From positions 62,001 to 126,000 of the forward strand of contig NZ_JANHKS010000007.1 of assembly GCF_028682175.1 (NCBI RefSeq): DNA of 64,000 nucleotides, in the 5' to 3' direction. Numbering within the stretch: the first letter of the stretch is position 1; each line of letters begins with the position of its first letter. Positions 1 to 9,500 of this stretch are shown piece by piece. Position numbers and translations under genes: made by a program. The DNA is from Pseudomonas putida. GTDB taxonomy: Bacteria > Pseudomonadota > Gammaproteobacteria > Pseudomonadales > Pseudomonadaceae. Under the pieces are notes generated by a model. The model did not search any database. It had not been told where the DNA came from and was given only the letters and a program-made list of their open reading frames with translations.

Positions 1-125
1 CCGATGAGTAGGTCGCTACATCCATGCAGACTGAATCAATAAATGGTAAAGCCAATGCGCCCCCCAGGAGAGCAGCTTAATCTTGCGTCACAGACTATCA
101 GCAGCCTGTCATCCCTTGAAATCAG

Positions 126-1082
126 TCAAAATCCTAAAACCGCCCGCACCCGCTCGACCCAGCTCAACGGAGCCCGCTCACGCAACGCTGGTTCGAGCTC
201 GCGCACGATCCGTGCACCGATAGCTGCGAAGCTGAACTGCGACACTGCCAGATCGCGACCATTGACTGCAATACGTGCAGCCCGTGCAGTATCGTTACGA
301 AGTATCGCAAGCTTTTGCCGCAGCTGTGGAATATCGCTGTAGAACACCACGTTCTGCATGTCCTGCAGGCCCAACGCGCGATTTTCCGCATCGCCTTGAT
401 CATAGGCAAAGAGCACGCATCCGCATGCCATCGCCTCGAAATTCTTGATCATGTATTCGCCCATGCCGACGTCGGCACTGACGAAGAAGCGAATGCGGTT
501 CAGGGTGTCGCAATATTCCTCACCGGATTTGGTGCGCGTGACCACCAGATTCTCGACCTGGCCCAGTTCATCGAGCAACGCCTTGCGCCCGCTGTAGGCA
601 ACGCTGTTGGTGCTGCCGACGAACGCAAGCTCGATGTCGCGCTCGCGGCCCTGGTCGCTGAGCAGCGTCTGGTCGTAGCCCTTGGGCACGAAGACCGCGT
701 CGAAGCCTTCCTGGCGCAAGCGCTCGCTGACCACGAAGCCGGAGCTCAAGACCCGCACCCACGGCAGCTTGCGATAGTGCGCGCTGAACTTGCCGGTGTA
801 TTTGCAGGGGATGTAATTCTGGTAGGCGTCGTGCTCCAGGATCACCAGATTGGGCACGGTGCGAATGAAGCTGGCCTGACGGATCTCCTGCTTGAAGCGC
901 AGGAAGAACACGATGCGGTCGTATTTCGTCACGTCCACGTGCTGGCGGAAATAGCGCCGCAGGTGGCGTTGCTCGTCGGAGCTCAGCCAGCGCAGGTCGC
1001 ATTCGCAGTTGGCGGCGACCCCTTCATAGAGACGATCCAGAATAGCGCGCTGCTCTTTCTGGACCAGAAATAGAACCTTCAT
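126..1082 (-). CDS. ssg: Glycosyltransferase, LPS core cluster (Ssg-like)
   Basis: A 318-residue cytosolic protein with no signal peptide or membrane segment. The C-terminal half has the look of a GT4/CgeB-type glycosyltransferase: 'AFVGSTNS' at the start of the nucleotide-sugar lobe and 'MIKNFEAMACGCVLFA' near residues 215-230, where the conserved Glu contacts the donor sugar. It is the last gene of the wapO-wapH-mig14-dnpA run. In P. aeruginosa the gene next to dnpA is PA5001 (ssg), a surface-sugar glycosyltransferase, so position and size support this name; the name rests on synteny more than on a diagnostic motif. The acceptor sugar cannot be read from the sequence. Its ATG lies 65 bases downstream of the dnpA stop. 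Confidence 0.7.
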   Translation of the reverse strand: MKVLFLVQKEQRAILDRLYEGVAANCECDLRWLSSDEQRHLRRYFRQHVDVTKYDRIVFFLRFKQEIRQASFIRTVPNLVILEHDAYQNYIPCKYTGKFSAHYRKLPWVRVLSSGFVVSERLRQEGFDAVFVPKGYDQTLLSDQGRERDIELAFVGSTNSVAYSGRKALLDELGQVENLVVTRTKSGEEYCDTLNRIRFFVSADVGMGEYMIKNFEAMACGCVLFAYDQGDAENRALGLQDMQNVVFYSDIPQLRQKLAILRNDTARAARIAVNGRDLAVSQFSFAAIGARIVRELEPALRERAPLSWVERVRAVLGF

Positions 1083-1146
1083 GGGCTTCCTTTTAACACC
1101 GGATCTTTGTCAGCCCGGCCGCTCGACTCCAGGGAGTCGAGGGCGA

Positions 1147-2556
1147 TCAGAGCTCTCTGCGCCAGAACAATTCGTGGCGACGCACGGCTTTTCTGAAAAA
1201 TTCGTTTTCACCTTCCGCAGGCCAGCGTCGGCCCGCAAGAACTTTCTGCAGCCACCTTCGCACGCGACGCTTGAGCGGCGGCGATGGTTGCAGGTCATGC
1301 ATCATACCCAAGGCCATGGCCTTGTCTCGCTGCTGTTGAACATCGAGTTCGATACTGTAGGGCACCAGCGTCACCGATGCATCGAACACCGGAGGCAGCG
1401 CGACACCGCTGTAGGCATTGCCCATGGGCCAGCGGTCATTGTCGTGCAGGTGATTGGCGTAACCCAGGACCGTCTGCGGCTGCCATTCGAGGCCTTGCAA
1501 CGCCTCGAACACCGCTGCCTGCGAGCAGATGTGGTCCGGGTGCGGGTCGATGGTGGCGTGGGGCATCACCACCACGTCCGGCCTTGCGTGCAGCAACAGA
1601 GCGCGCAGGTCGGCGATCAGATTGTTCCACGTAGGCGCGCCGTCGGCGTCACCTGGCAGGGTCATGCTGTTGAACTGGCGAAACAGCCGGGTATCGCTCA
1701 GGTCGGCTTCACGGGAGGCGATCGGCTGATCCGGCGCCGCCTGCATGGCCGGCAATTGCAGGCAGAAGTAGCCCAGTTGCACGCAACGGGATTCCGGAAC
1801 GCCCGCCCAGCGCGGCACGGTGATGCTGTCCCAGGCACGCAGGCGGCCTTTGATCCGCGCAGCATCCGCGCGGTTCATGCCCATCTGCTGATAGTGCTCG
1901 GCTTCGATTTCGCCGGCGGTCAGCGTGACGATCCAGCTTTCGTCGGCCTGGCTGTACAGGCCGAACGCAGCCAGCTCAGCGTCATCGGCATGGGGTGCGA
2001 TCACCATCACCCGCTGGCGGCGAGCGTCAGCGTGCTGGAACGACCACAATTGCGGCGTGCCCTGAATCACACAGCGGCGGCCCCGAAGGCGCAACTGCCC
2101 GGCGCTCACCTGCGCGGCCAGACCTGTGAGATTGAGATAACGCAGGCCATTCACGCCCCGCTCGAACGCCTGGCTGTCGCTCACGCCGTCGCCTGTCAGC
2201 TCGATGGCAGGGTCGAAGAAACGACCCAGCAGCGTGGCTTTCACCCGCACGGCCAAGACCAAAGTCTGCGATGGATCCTGCGCCAGGGGCTGATCCAGGC
2301 ACAGCCGGTCGCCTTCAAGCCGAACGCAGGGCACCAGGTTGCTCTCGGCGAACCGGTACTGGTAATCGTCAGCCGGCGAGTAGAACAGATGATCGGAGAA
2401 CCAGGCTTCGTGGGCAACCCAGCCCAGGATCGCCAGCACCAGCGGCAACCACCAGGCCACCACGACACCGACCAGCACCAGAATGACCAATGCCAGCAGC
2501 AACGCCACCCGCTTGTTGCGGCGGTGGCGCTTGAGCAACTCCTGTTTGCGGCTCAC
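1147..2556 (-). CDS. dnpA: PIG-L family de-N-acetylase DnpA
   Basis: A 469-residue protein with one N-terminal membrane segment after a basic stretch (RKQELLKRHRRNKR, then a hydrophobic run through about residue 50). A PIG-L/LmbE deacetylase domain follows, with the zinc motif 'APHADDAELAAFG' and a second metal-site segment 'HATIDPHPDHI'. The family removes N-acetyl groups from sugars; in P. aeruginosa DnpA (PA5002) lies in the same LPS cluster and was linked to persistence. The start chosen is GTG at 2556, which overlaps the mig-14 stop as GTGA; a longer frame opening with TTG at 2586 has less support. It probably acts at the inner membrane. The sugar substrate is not known from sequence. 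Confidence 0.85.
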   Translation of the reverse strand: MSRKQELLKRHRRNKRVALLLALVILVLVGVVVAWWLPLVLAILGWVAHEAWFSDHLFYSPADDYQYRFAESNLVPCVRLEGDRLCLDQPLAQDPSQTLVLAVRVKATLLGRFFDPAIELTGDGVSDSQAFERGVNGLRYLNLTGLAAQVSAGQLRLRGRRCVIQGTPQLWSFQHADARRQRVMVIAPHADDAELAAFGLYSQADESWIVTLTAGEIEAEHYQQMGMNRADAARIKGRLRAWDSITVPRWAGVPESRCVQLGYFCLQLPAMQAAPDQPIASREADLSDTRLFRQFNSMTLPGDADGAPTWNNLIADLRALLLHARPDVVVMPHATIDPHPDHICSQAAVFEALQGLEWQPQTVLGYANHLHDNDRWPMGNAYSGVALPPVFDASVTLVPYSIELDVQQQRDKAMALGMMHDLQPSPPLKRRVRRWLQKVLAGRRWPAEGENEFFRKAVRRHELFWRREL

Positions 2557-3449
2557 ACCTGAAACACCGGCATGGGGTTGCACCAACGATCCTTGTACTC
2601 ACGATCGGCGCGACCAAAGGAGAAACGCAGCGTCTTGCCCCGGGCCCGGGCATCTTCCCAGGCGCTTTGGGTGTTGAGAAAGCTCAACACGCTGCCGGGG
2701 CTGAAGTCGCGGGTTTCGGGGTCAACGCCACCGTTGATGTATTCGATACTGACCCATTGCGGCGCTTCGACGCGGTAGATCAGTTGAATGGCAATCGGCG
2801 CATCGTTGAGGAAGATCACCGAACCGATCAACAATTCGCGCAGCAGTTCGACCACCTCGGCCATGCGCTCGGCACCCGTGGCCGCAAAGCCCCAGCGGCG
2901 CTGGAACAGGTCGCAGTACATGCGCGCGATCTCGGCGCTTGAGAAGTCGGTGATTGGCCGCACCACTCCGCCCGCCTCTTCCAGCAGGCGCAGTTCGCGG
3001 CGCTGGTTGTAGCGGAATTTCTTCGACAGGTCTTCCGGGGTGCGCGCCATTGCCAACGACTCGGCCTGCGGCTTGAGCTCGGCGAAGCGACCCTGATTCA
3101 ACTCCGACAGGTAGCGGCCGCGATGACGCAGCGGTGCCTGGGCATCGACGGCCGCCGGCAGGATCAACTCGGCATTGCCCAGGTCGAACAGGCCTTTCTT
3201 GCCGTGGCTCTTGAGCACGTCCTTGGACAGCGCCAGAGAGCGGCCCCAGGTCGGGATCGCGGCTTTGAGCTCGCCACCCTGTTCAAAACCCAGGTAACGC
3301 ACCGGGATATCGGCCAGTGCCGCCAGCCGTTCGACCACCAGCGGGTGAGTCGCGACGCTGCCGCCGAAACGCTGCCAGGCCTGTGCATAAGCAGGCGCGT
3401 CGATCTGCGTCCAGCCGCGTTCACGAATGGCTTGAAAACGATTGAACAT
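2553..3449 (-). CDS. mig-14: Mig-14 family protein (GNAT/FemAB-like fold)
   Basis: A 298-residue protein that matches the Mig-14 family over its length, including 'KFRYNQRRELRLLEEAGG' and a C-terminal 'FSFGRADREYKDRWCN' segment typical of acetyltransferase-like folds that use activated acyl or aminoacyl donors. Mig-14 promotes resistance to antimicrobial peptides in Salmonella and P. aeruginosa; its chemical reaction is not settled. The ATG overlaps the wapH stop (TGATG), and the stop overlaps the GTG of dnpA, so translation is probably coupled through the three genes. There is no signal peptide. Confidence 0.85.
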   Translation of the reverse strand: MFNRFQAIRERGWTQIDAPAYAQAWQRFGGSVATHPLVVERLAALADIPVRYLGFEQGGELKAAIPTWGRSLALSKDVLKSHGKKGLFDLGNAELILPAAVDAQAPLRHRGRYLSELNQGRFAELKPQAESLAMARTPEDLSKKFRYNQRRELRLLEEAGGVVRPITDFSSAEIARMYCDLFQRRWGFAATGAERMAEVVELLRELLIGSVIFLNDAPIAIQLIYRVEAPQWVSIEYINGGVDPETRDFSPGSVLSFLNTQSAWEDARARGKTLRFSFGRADREYKDRWCNPMPVFQV

Positions 3450-4579
3450 CAGGACTCCGCAGTCAGGTCGGTGACTTGCGGCAGACGCCAGAACACCTTG
3501 CGCACGGCCTCATCGGAGAACCGCTCGCGCAGACGCTCCAGCATCATGTCGGCGCAGGACTGACGCTGCCCGGCATCGAGACGCGACAGGTGCACCAGGC
3601 CCTGGGCCAGATGCTCGGCATCGCCGAGCGGGAACAGGATGCCGACCCCCTCGACCACTTCTTTCGCACCGCCCGCCGAGGTGGCGATCAGCGGCACGCC
3701 GGCGACCATGGCTTCAAGCAGGACCATGCCGAACGGTTCGTGGTCCGAGCTCAGGGCAAAGGCATCGAACGCCTTGAAGTAACGGCTGGCCTCCGGCACC
3801 TGGCCCAGCAGCATGACCTGGCGACCGATCGCCAGCTCCATGGCCTGCTCCTTGAGGTCCTGCTCCAGACGCCCCTTGCCCATGATCACCACCAGGCTGT
3901 CGGCCGGCAGTTTGGACTGGGCCCGGGCAAAACCGCCGAGCAGCGTGGCCTGGTCCTTGTCCGGATGCAGACGCCCGACGTTTCCGACGATCCAGGCATC
4001 CTGCGGCAGCCCCAACACTTCCCGGGCCTGCTCGCGGGGCAACTGGGTCTTGGCCAGTTGATCGACGTCGATGCGGTTGTACAGCGTCTGGATGCGCCCG
4101 GTCGGCCACTTGGGCAGGCACTGGCGCATGTCGTCGCGCACGGCGTCGGACACGCCCAGCAGGCTCAGGCGCTGGCGGAACAGATGGGCAAACAGTTTGC
4201 GGCTGCGACGCTGGTAGTCGCCAAAGGCGTGGTGAACGCCGATGACGGGCAAGCGGGTACCGAGCAGCGCGATGTAGATCGGCTTGAAGCGGTGGGCGAT
4301 GCAGAAGGTGAAGTTGCGCGAAGCGACGATCTTGCGCAGATCGCGGATGGCGCCCAGCTTCAGGCCGCGAATGGCCTTGGAGCTGTACTCCAGGAACAGC
4401 ACCTCGTCCGAGGCGCAACCGTCCGCCACACCGGCGTCAGCCGCGCCGGTCAGGAATACCGTGGTGACACGGTACCCCTTGCCCGCAAACAGGCTGGCGT
4501 ATTGACGGGCGCAGTCGAGAAACGGCCCGTCATAGCCGTGGCAGAACTGCAGCACATGACGCTCAGCCGAGCGTGTCAT
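3449..4579 (-). CDS. wapH: GT4 family LPS core glycosyltransferase
   Basis: A 376-residue GT-B fold glycosyltransferase. The N-terminal lobe starts 'VLQFCHGYDGPFLDCARQYASLF'. The C-terminal lobe has the donor-binding signature 'SSDHEPFGMVLLEAMVAGVPLIATSAGG' with the E-x7-E pattern of GT4 enzymes. Position between the carbamoyltransferase gene and mig-14 equals that of PA5004 (wapH) in P. aeruginosa, which adds a core glucose. The start overlaps the end of wapO by 17 bases. Retaining glycosyl transfer to the LPS outer core on the cytoplasmic face is the likely role; the exact sugar is an inference from synteny. Confidence 0.8.
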   Translation of the reverse strand: MTRSAERHVLQFCHGYDGPFLDCARQYASLFAGKGYRVTTVFLTGAADAGVADGCASDEVLFLEYSSKAIRGLKLGAIRDLRKIVASRNFTFCIAHRFKPIYIALLGTRLPVIGVHHAFGDYQRRSRKLFAHLFRQRLSLLGVSDAVRDDMRQCLPKWPTGRIQTLYNRIDVDQLAKTQLPREQAREVLGLPQDAWIVGNVGRLHPDKDQATLLGGFARAQSKLPADSLVVIMGKGRLEQDLKEQAMELAIGRQVMLLGQVPEASRYFKAFDAFALSSDHEPFGMVLLEAMVAGVPLIATSAGGAKEVVEGVGILFPLGDAEHLAQGLVHLSRLDAGQRQSCADMMLERLRERFSDEAVRKVFWRLPQVTDLTAES

Positions 4580-6320
4580 AGGTGTCCGCGCCGTCTTTGA
4601 CCACCAGGATGTCTTCCATGATCAGGTATTGCAGGTCCGAGCCGAAGAACATGTTCAGCGCGTCGGTCGGCGAGCAGATCATCGGCTCGCCACGACGGTT
4701 GAGCGAGGTGTTCAGCGACACGCCGTTGCCGGTCAGGTTTTCCAGCGCTTTCATCATGTCGTAGTAGCGCGGGTTGTATTCGCGCTTGAGCACCTGGGCA
4801 CGGGAAGTGCCGTCTTCGTGGACGACTTCCGGCACGCGGGTCTTCCACTCTTCAGCCACTTCGAAGGTGAAGGTCATGAACGGCGCCGGGTGATCGATCT
4901 TGATCATCTGCGGTGCGACGGTGTCGAGCATGGACGGGCAGAAAGGCCTCCAGCGCTCGCGGAACTTGATCTGATGGTTGATGCGGTCAGCCACGCCAGC
5001 CACGCTCGGGCAGCCGATGATCGAACGACCACCCAGTGCGCGCGGACCGAACTCCATGCGGCCCTGGAACCAGGCCACCGGGTTGCCATCGACCATGATC
5101 CTGGCGATCTGCTCGGGCATGTTGTCCAGCTTGCGCCACTTCGGCGCGCTCGGGTGACGGGCGCAGGCCGCGATCACGTCTTCGTTGCTGTACGAAGGGC
5201 CGAGATAGACGTGTTCCATCTTCTCGACCGGCACGCCACGAGCGTGGGAAACGTAGGCCGCAGCACCGACTGCGGTGCCGGCGTCACCGGAGGCCGGCTG
5301 AACGAACAGCTCCTTGACCTCAGGGCGGGCGATGATCTTCTGGTTCAGCTTGACGTTCAGCGCGCAGCCGCCAGCGAAGGCGATCTTGCCGGTTTCCTTG
5401 AGGATGTCACCCAGGTAGTGATCCATCATCTGCAACGCCAGCTTCTCGAACAGCGCCTGCATGCTGGCCGCGTAGTGGATGTACGGCTCGTCGGCGATGT
5501 CGCCTTCGCGCTTTGGACCCAGCCACTCGATCAATTTTGGCGAGAAGTAGAAACCCTTGCCCTTCTCTTTGTAGCGGCGCAGGCCGATGACGTTGGCGTA
5601 CTCGGTGTTGATCACCAGTTCGCCGTTTTCGAAGCTGGCCAGACGCGAGAAGTCATACTTGCTGGCGTCGCCGTACGGCGCCATGCCCATGACCTTGAAC
5701 TCGCCGTCGAGCATTTCGAAACCCAGGAACTCGGTGATCGCCCCGTACAGGCCGCCCAACGAATCCGGATCGTAGAATTCCTTGATCTTGTGAATCTTGC
5801 CGTTCTCGCCGTAGCCGAAGAACGTGGTGGCGTACTCACCCTTGCCGTCGATGCCCAGGATCGCGGTTTTCTCTTTGAAACCGGAGCAGTGGTAGGCGCT
5901 GGAAGCGTGGGCCAGGTGGTGCTCGACCGGTTCGATCTTGATCTTTTTCGGATCGAAGCCCAGTTGCTCCAGGCACCAGACGATCTTGTTGCGATAGCGC
6001 TTGTAGCGACGGTTACCCATCAGGATGGCGTCCAGCGCACGGTCCGGGGCGTACCAGTAACGCTTGGCATAGTGCCAGCGCGCCTCGCCGAACAGACTGA
6101 TCGGGGCGAACGGAATGGCCACTACGTCAACATCGGACGGCTTGATGCCGGCCTGCTCCAGGCAGAACTTCGCCGACTCGTACGGCATGCGGTTCTTTGC
6201 GTGTTTGTCGCGCACGAAGCGCTCTTCTTCGGCGGCGGCAACCAGTTTGCCGTCGATGTACAGGGCCGCGGAAGGATCATGGCTAAGGGCGCCGGACAGG
6301 CCAAGGATCGTCAATGCCAC
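4563..6320 (-). CDS. wapO: LPS core carbamoyltransferase (NodU/CmcH/TobZ family)
   Basis: A 585-residue carbamoyltransferase with the two-part family layout. The N-terminal Kae1-like domain starts 'LTILGLSGALSHDPSAALYIDGKLVAAAEEERF' and contains the metal-binding 'EPVEHHLAHASSAYH'. The C-terminal YrdC-like domain includes 'WFQGRMEFGPRALGGRSII'. The family makes a carbamoyl-adenylate from carbamoyl phosphate and ATP and passes the carbamoyl group to a hydroxyl. In Pseudomonas the inner-core heptose II carries an O-carbamoyl group, and the homologue at this place (PA5005) is the accepted candidate. The start is GTG at 6320 preceded by GAGG; a TTG two codons later is possible. It is the first gene of the wapO-to-ssg transcription unit. 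Confidence 0.9.
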   Translation of the reverse strand: MALTILGLSGALSHDPSAALYIDGKLVAAAEEERFVRDKHAKNRMPYESAKFCLEQAGIKPSDVDVVAIPFAPISLFGEARWHYAKRYWYAPDRALDAILMGNRRYKRYRNKIVWCLEQLGFDPKKIKIEPVEHHLAHASSAYHCSGFKEKTAILGIDGKGEYATTFFGYGENGKIHKIKEFYDPDSLGGLYGAITEFLGFEMLDGEFKVMGMAPYGDASKYDFSRLASFENGELVINTEYANVIGLRRYKEKGKGFYFSPKLIEWLGPKREGDIADEPYIHYAASMQALFEKLALQMMDHYLGDILKETGKIAFAGGCALNVKLNQKIIARPEVKELFVQPASGDAGTAVGAAAYVSHARGVPVEKMEHVYLGPSYSNEDVIAACARHPSAPKWRKLDNMPEQIARIMVDGNPVAWFQGRMEFGPRALGGRSIIGCPSVAGVADRINHQIKFRERWRPFCPSMLDTVAPQMIKIDHPAPFMTFTFEVAEEWKTRVPEVVHEDGTSRAQVLKREYNPRYYDMMKALENLTGNGVSLNTSLNRRGEPMICSPTDALNMFFGSDLQYLIMEDILVVKDGADTYDTLG

Positions 6321-6412
6321 TAGGGTCTAGCCTCTTAAGTCTGCTGGCAGGCGTCGTGCGCCTGATCAATAAGTGTGCCCGGCACAACGGCGGCGGGCAG
6401 CTAAAGGGCGGG

Positions 6413-6418
6413 ATTATA
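6413..6418 (-). promoter_or_regulatory. Candidate -10 element upstream of wapO
   Basis: On the minus strand these bases read TATAAT, a perfect sigma-70 -10 hexamer, about 93 bases before the wapO GTG. No good -35 hexamer is found 16-18 bases further upstream, so this is a weak or activator-dependent candidate. If real, wapO through ssg have their own promoter and do not depend on read-through across the toxin gene. Confidence 0.35.
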
Positions 6419-6589
6419 GCGTAATGAAGACCGATATGGCGCTGGGCGAACAAAACCTGCGCCCGCAGCCTGGCAATACATAAGTACCGCACTGACATGA
6501 CGCGCACGTGATTGATTAGGGGCCAATCACGCGAACCGTTCCGCGCCATACATGCCCATGGCAAATGGGCCCGTCAGGAAGTACCCAAC

Positions 6590-9500
6590 ATGCAAACATT
6601 TGATCCAGACAACGTCGTAACACTAAGCCCCCCGCAGGATCCCGCAGCCGCACTGCAATCGCTCAAGCGCTGGCAAACCGAACTGTCCACCGAACTCGCA
6701 AATCTGCCAAAGGCGCCCCAGGCGCTGCTCGATGCCTTGAAAGCGAAAGACGCCGGCCAGATCGAAACGCAGGTCGAAGCGTTCCTCCAGCAACTCAACG
6801 AATTCTGGCTCGCTCCCAGCGCCTTCAACAGCCCGCGGCGCAACTGGTTCGCCACCTCCCTGGCCCGGAGTTTCCGCGATGAGGTCGCGTTCAAGGCCCA
6901 TGAACGTGAATTGAGCCGGGACGCCGCGCAGTGCCTGCCTGCTTTAGCAAAAGCCGGGCAGGAAAACCCGCAAGACTCGATAAACAGCCATTCGCTGCAC
7001 ATCAGAATCAACGACCAGACCCAGGCCGAAATCAAGGGTGCACTGGTCATGAGCACAGAAACCGGGAAGACCCTGCTGGCACTGCCGGGCAGTGGTCTGA
7101 TCGAGTTCGCAACACGGGACGCCATGCTGGAAAAAGTCGTCGCCTGGCTCAACGACCCTGTGCTGCGCTGGGCATTGCTGGTGAATGCCGACCAACGCCA
7201 TCAGGAAGCCGCCCTGGCGGTGATCGAGGACAGCCAGCTGTTCATCGAGGCCTTCAGCCTGTCAGACGTGCAACTGCAGGCCATCACCGTCGATCCCTAT
7301 CGTCACGCGCTGGCCCGCCAGGCCAGCAAGCAGCGCAAGGACGTCCGCTACGTGTGCGGCGAAGGGCTGCTCGCCGATACGGCTCTGCATGCCCGCCAGA
7401 TCGAGAGCGCTGCGGCCATGGACGGGCTGTTCGGCCCCTCGGGCATGCTCGTGCGCTGGCAGCAGGTACTCGACGAGCGCGAACTGAGCAAGAGCCTGCC
7501 GGACTGGCTCAAACTGGCCTCCCTGGATGACCGCAAGGCGTACATGGCCCGCATGGAGCGTTACGACCTGGCGCGCCTTGCCCTGTCGGGCGCCCTGAAC
7601 GGCGCAGGTTCAGCCACTGAGTACGCGCAAGTCACCCTGCGCACTCACCTGGCCAGCGACCTGGGCTACGACCTGGCACCCGAGGCCATCACCGTCAGCA
7701 CCCACCGCACCCTGCCTGTCACTGGCGAGGACTACGTCGTCAGCAATAACCTGCTGCAACTGGCACTGCATGGCCTGCATCCCGGCGATGAGCAGCCTGG
7801 CTCGGCATTTCTGACGCGAACCACCCTGAGCATCGGCAATGCACAGGCCGATGCCAGCCATCCCGCCCTGACCCCGACCTACATCGCCCGCCTGATCAAC
7901 CAGCTCAAGCTGCGCGTCAGCTTCGGCCAGTACCAGTGTGCGGCCTACGCCAAGCAAGCCAACCAGACACTGTTGGCCGAGCAGATGCGCCTGCAACTGG
8001 GCGAGTCGATCCTCGCTGCAAAACTGCAAGGGCATATCACCCCTGAGGATTTCGAGCACATCGAGCAGTTCACGGCGTCCGCCGGCAAAAGCGCAAGACA
8101 GGTGACCGCCCAGCAGATCCGCATCAACGGCACTGACATCATGGGGCGCATGCTGGTGTTCAGGATTGCCGACAGCCAGGGCAATCTCGAACGACTGGTC
8201 ATGTTCACTTCCCACTCGCCAAAACAGCAGTTCCATGGCTTCCACAACCAGACACAGTTGTTGCACGAACTGGTCGGCTGGACAGCCAGCCCCGACATGA
8301 GCCAGTACCTGCTGCAACAGGCGGCCGCTACCAACCGCCCGGCGCTGCAGGCGACACTTGAATCGTTGCGCAACAAACCCTTCCCCGGGAAGGACTTCCT
8401 CGAACTCGTCCCGCTGGCCAGCTACGACGACGCCTTGCAGGCCCAGGTCAATGAACTGATCGGCGTGATGCATTCCAATCAGGATGCCCACACACCGGAC
8501 TGGCTGGTTACGGCAGACGACGCCCAGCGCCAGGAACTGGTCGCCCTGGAGGATGCGGTCAAAGGCGCAATCGACAACTACGCCGCCAAACCCCACACCC
8601 ATGTCGAGGCCTTCGATGCGTACGTGCACCGGCGCGCCAGCCAGAGCATCAACAGGCTGCTGAACACGCCGACAGGCTCAGTGGACCCCGACCAGATCAT
8701 CATCACCTCGGAACGCGAGACCCTGACCTACACCCAGATGATCCGCGACGGCTACGACGACTCCATCGGCCTGCTCACCCCCACCGCCGACACCGTGGCG
8801 ACGTTCAGCGGCCCCGAAGGTGTCGATCTGAGCCGCCTGACGCCGGCCAACGTTACAGGCTCGGTGCGCGGCAAATGGCTGGCCGACGGCTACATCGAGC
8901 ACATCAGAAGCACCCTGCTCGATCCCGTCTCTGCCGGCTATCGTTACCGCCGCCAGGCCAGCACCCTGATTACCCAGTTGCAGATGAAGGCCGCAGCGCT
9001 GCGCAGCGTGCTCAAAGGGCACATCGATGCAACCCACTACCAGTGGCTGCTGCCCTCGCTGCAAAACCTGCACGACGATGAACCGTCCACCCGCGAAAGC
9101 CATCCGGTCTACCCGCTGCAGATTCATATCGACAAGCCGTTCATCGCCTCGCGCACGCACCTGTTCGAGCACCTGGTCATACCGGACACCGACCTGAGCT
9201 ACGTAGAGACTGTGCAAGGTTGCTTCGCCCTGCTGCCGACCACCATCAACCTGGCGGCCCTGCTCTACACCCCGCAAGCGCCTGACGGGCAAGAATTCCG
9301 GCTGTTCAGCAGCTTCGAGCAGTCTCTCGCCCAGCCGGGGATGATCGACTACTACAAGGACCGCTGCCGGGTCGACGCGCGCCGCATACTGTCGTTCTTC
9401 CTCAATGACATGAAACAAGGCAACGCCACCAAGGCTCCGCTGCTCAAGGACGCGATTCCGGAGTTCGCCCGGGCCTGCTTCGACCGCCCCATCGAGCGCA

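Noticed and set aside
6512..6589. A 26-residue N-terminal extension of the toxin
   Set aside because: No ribosome-binding site at 6512, while AGGAAG is well placed for ATG 6590.
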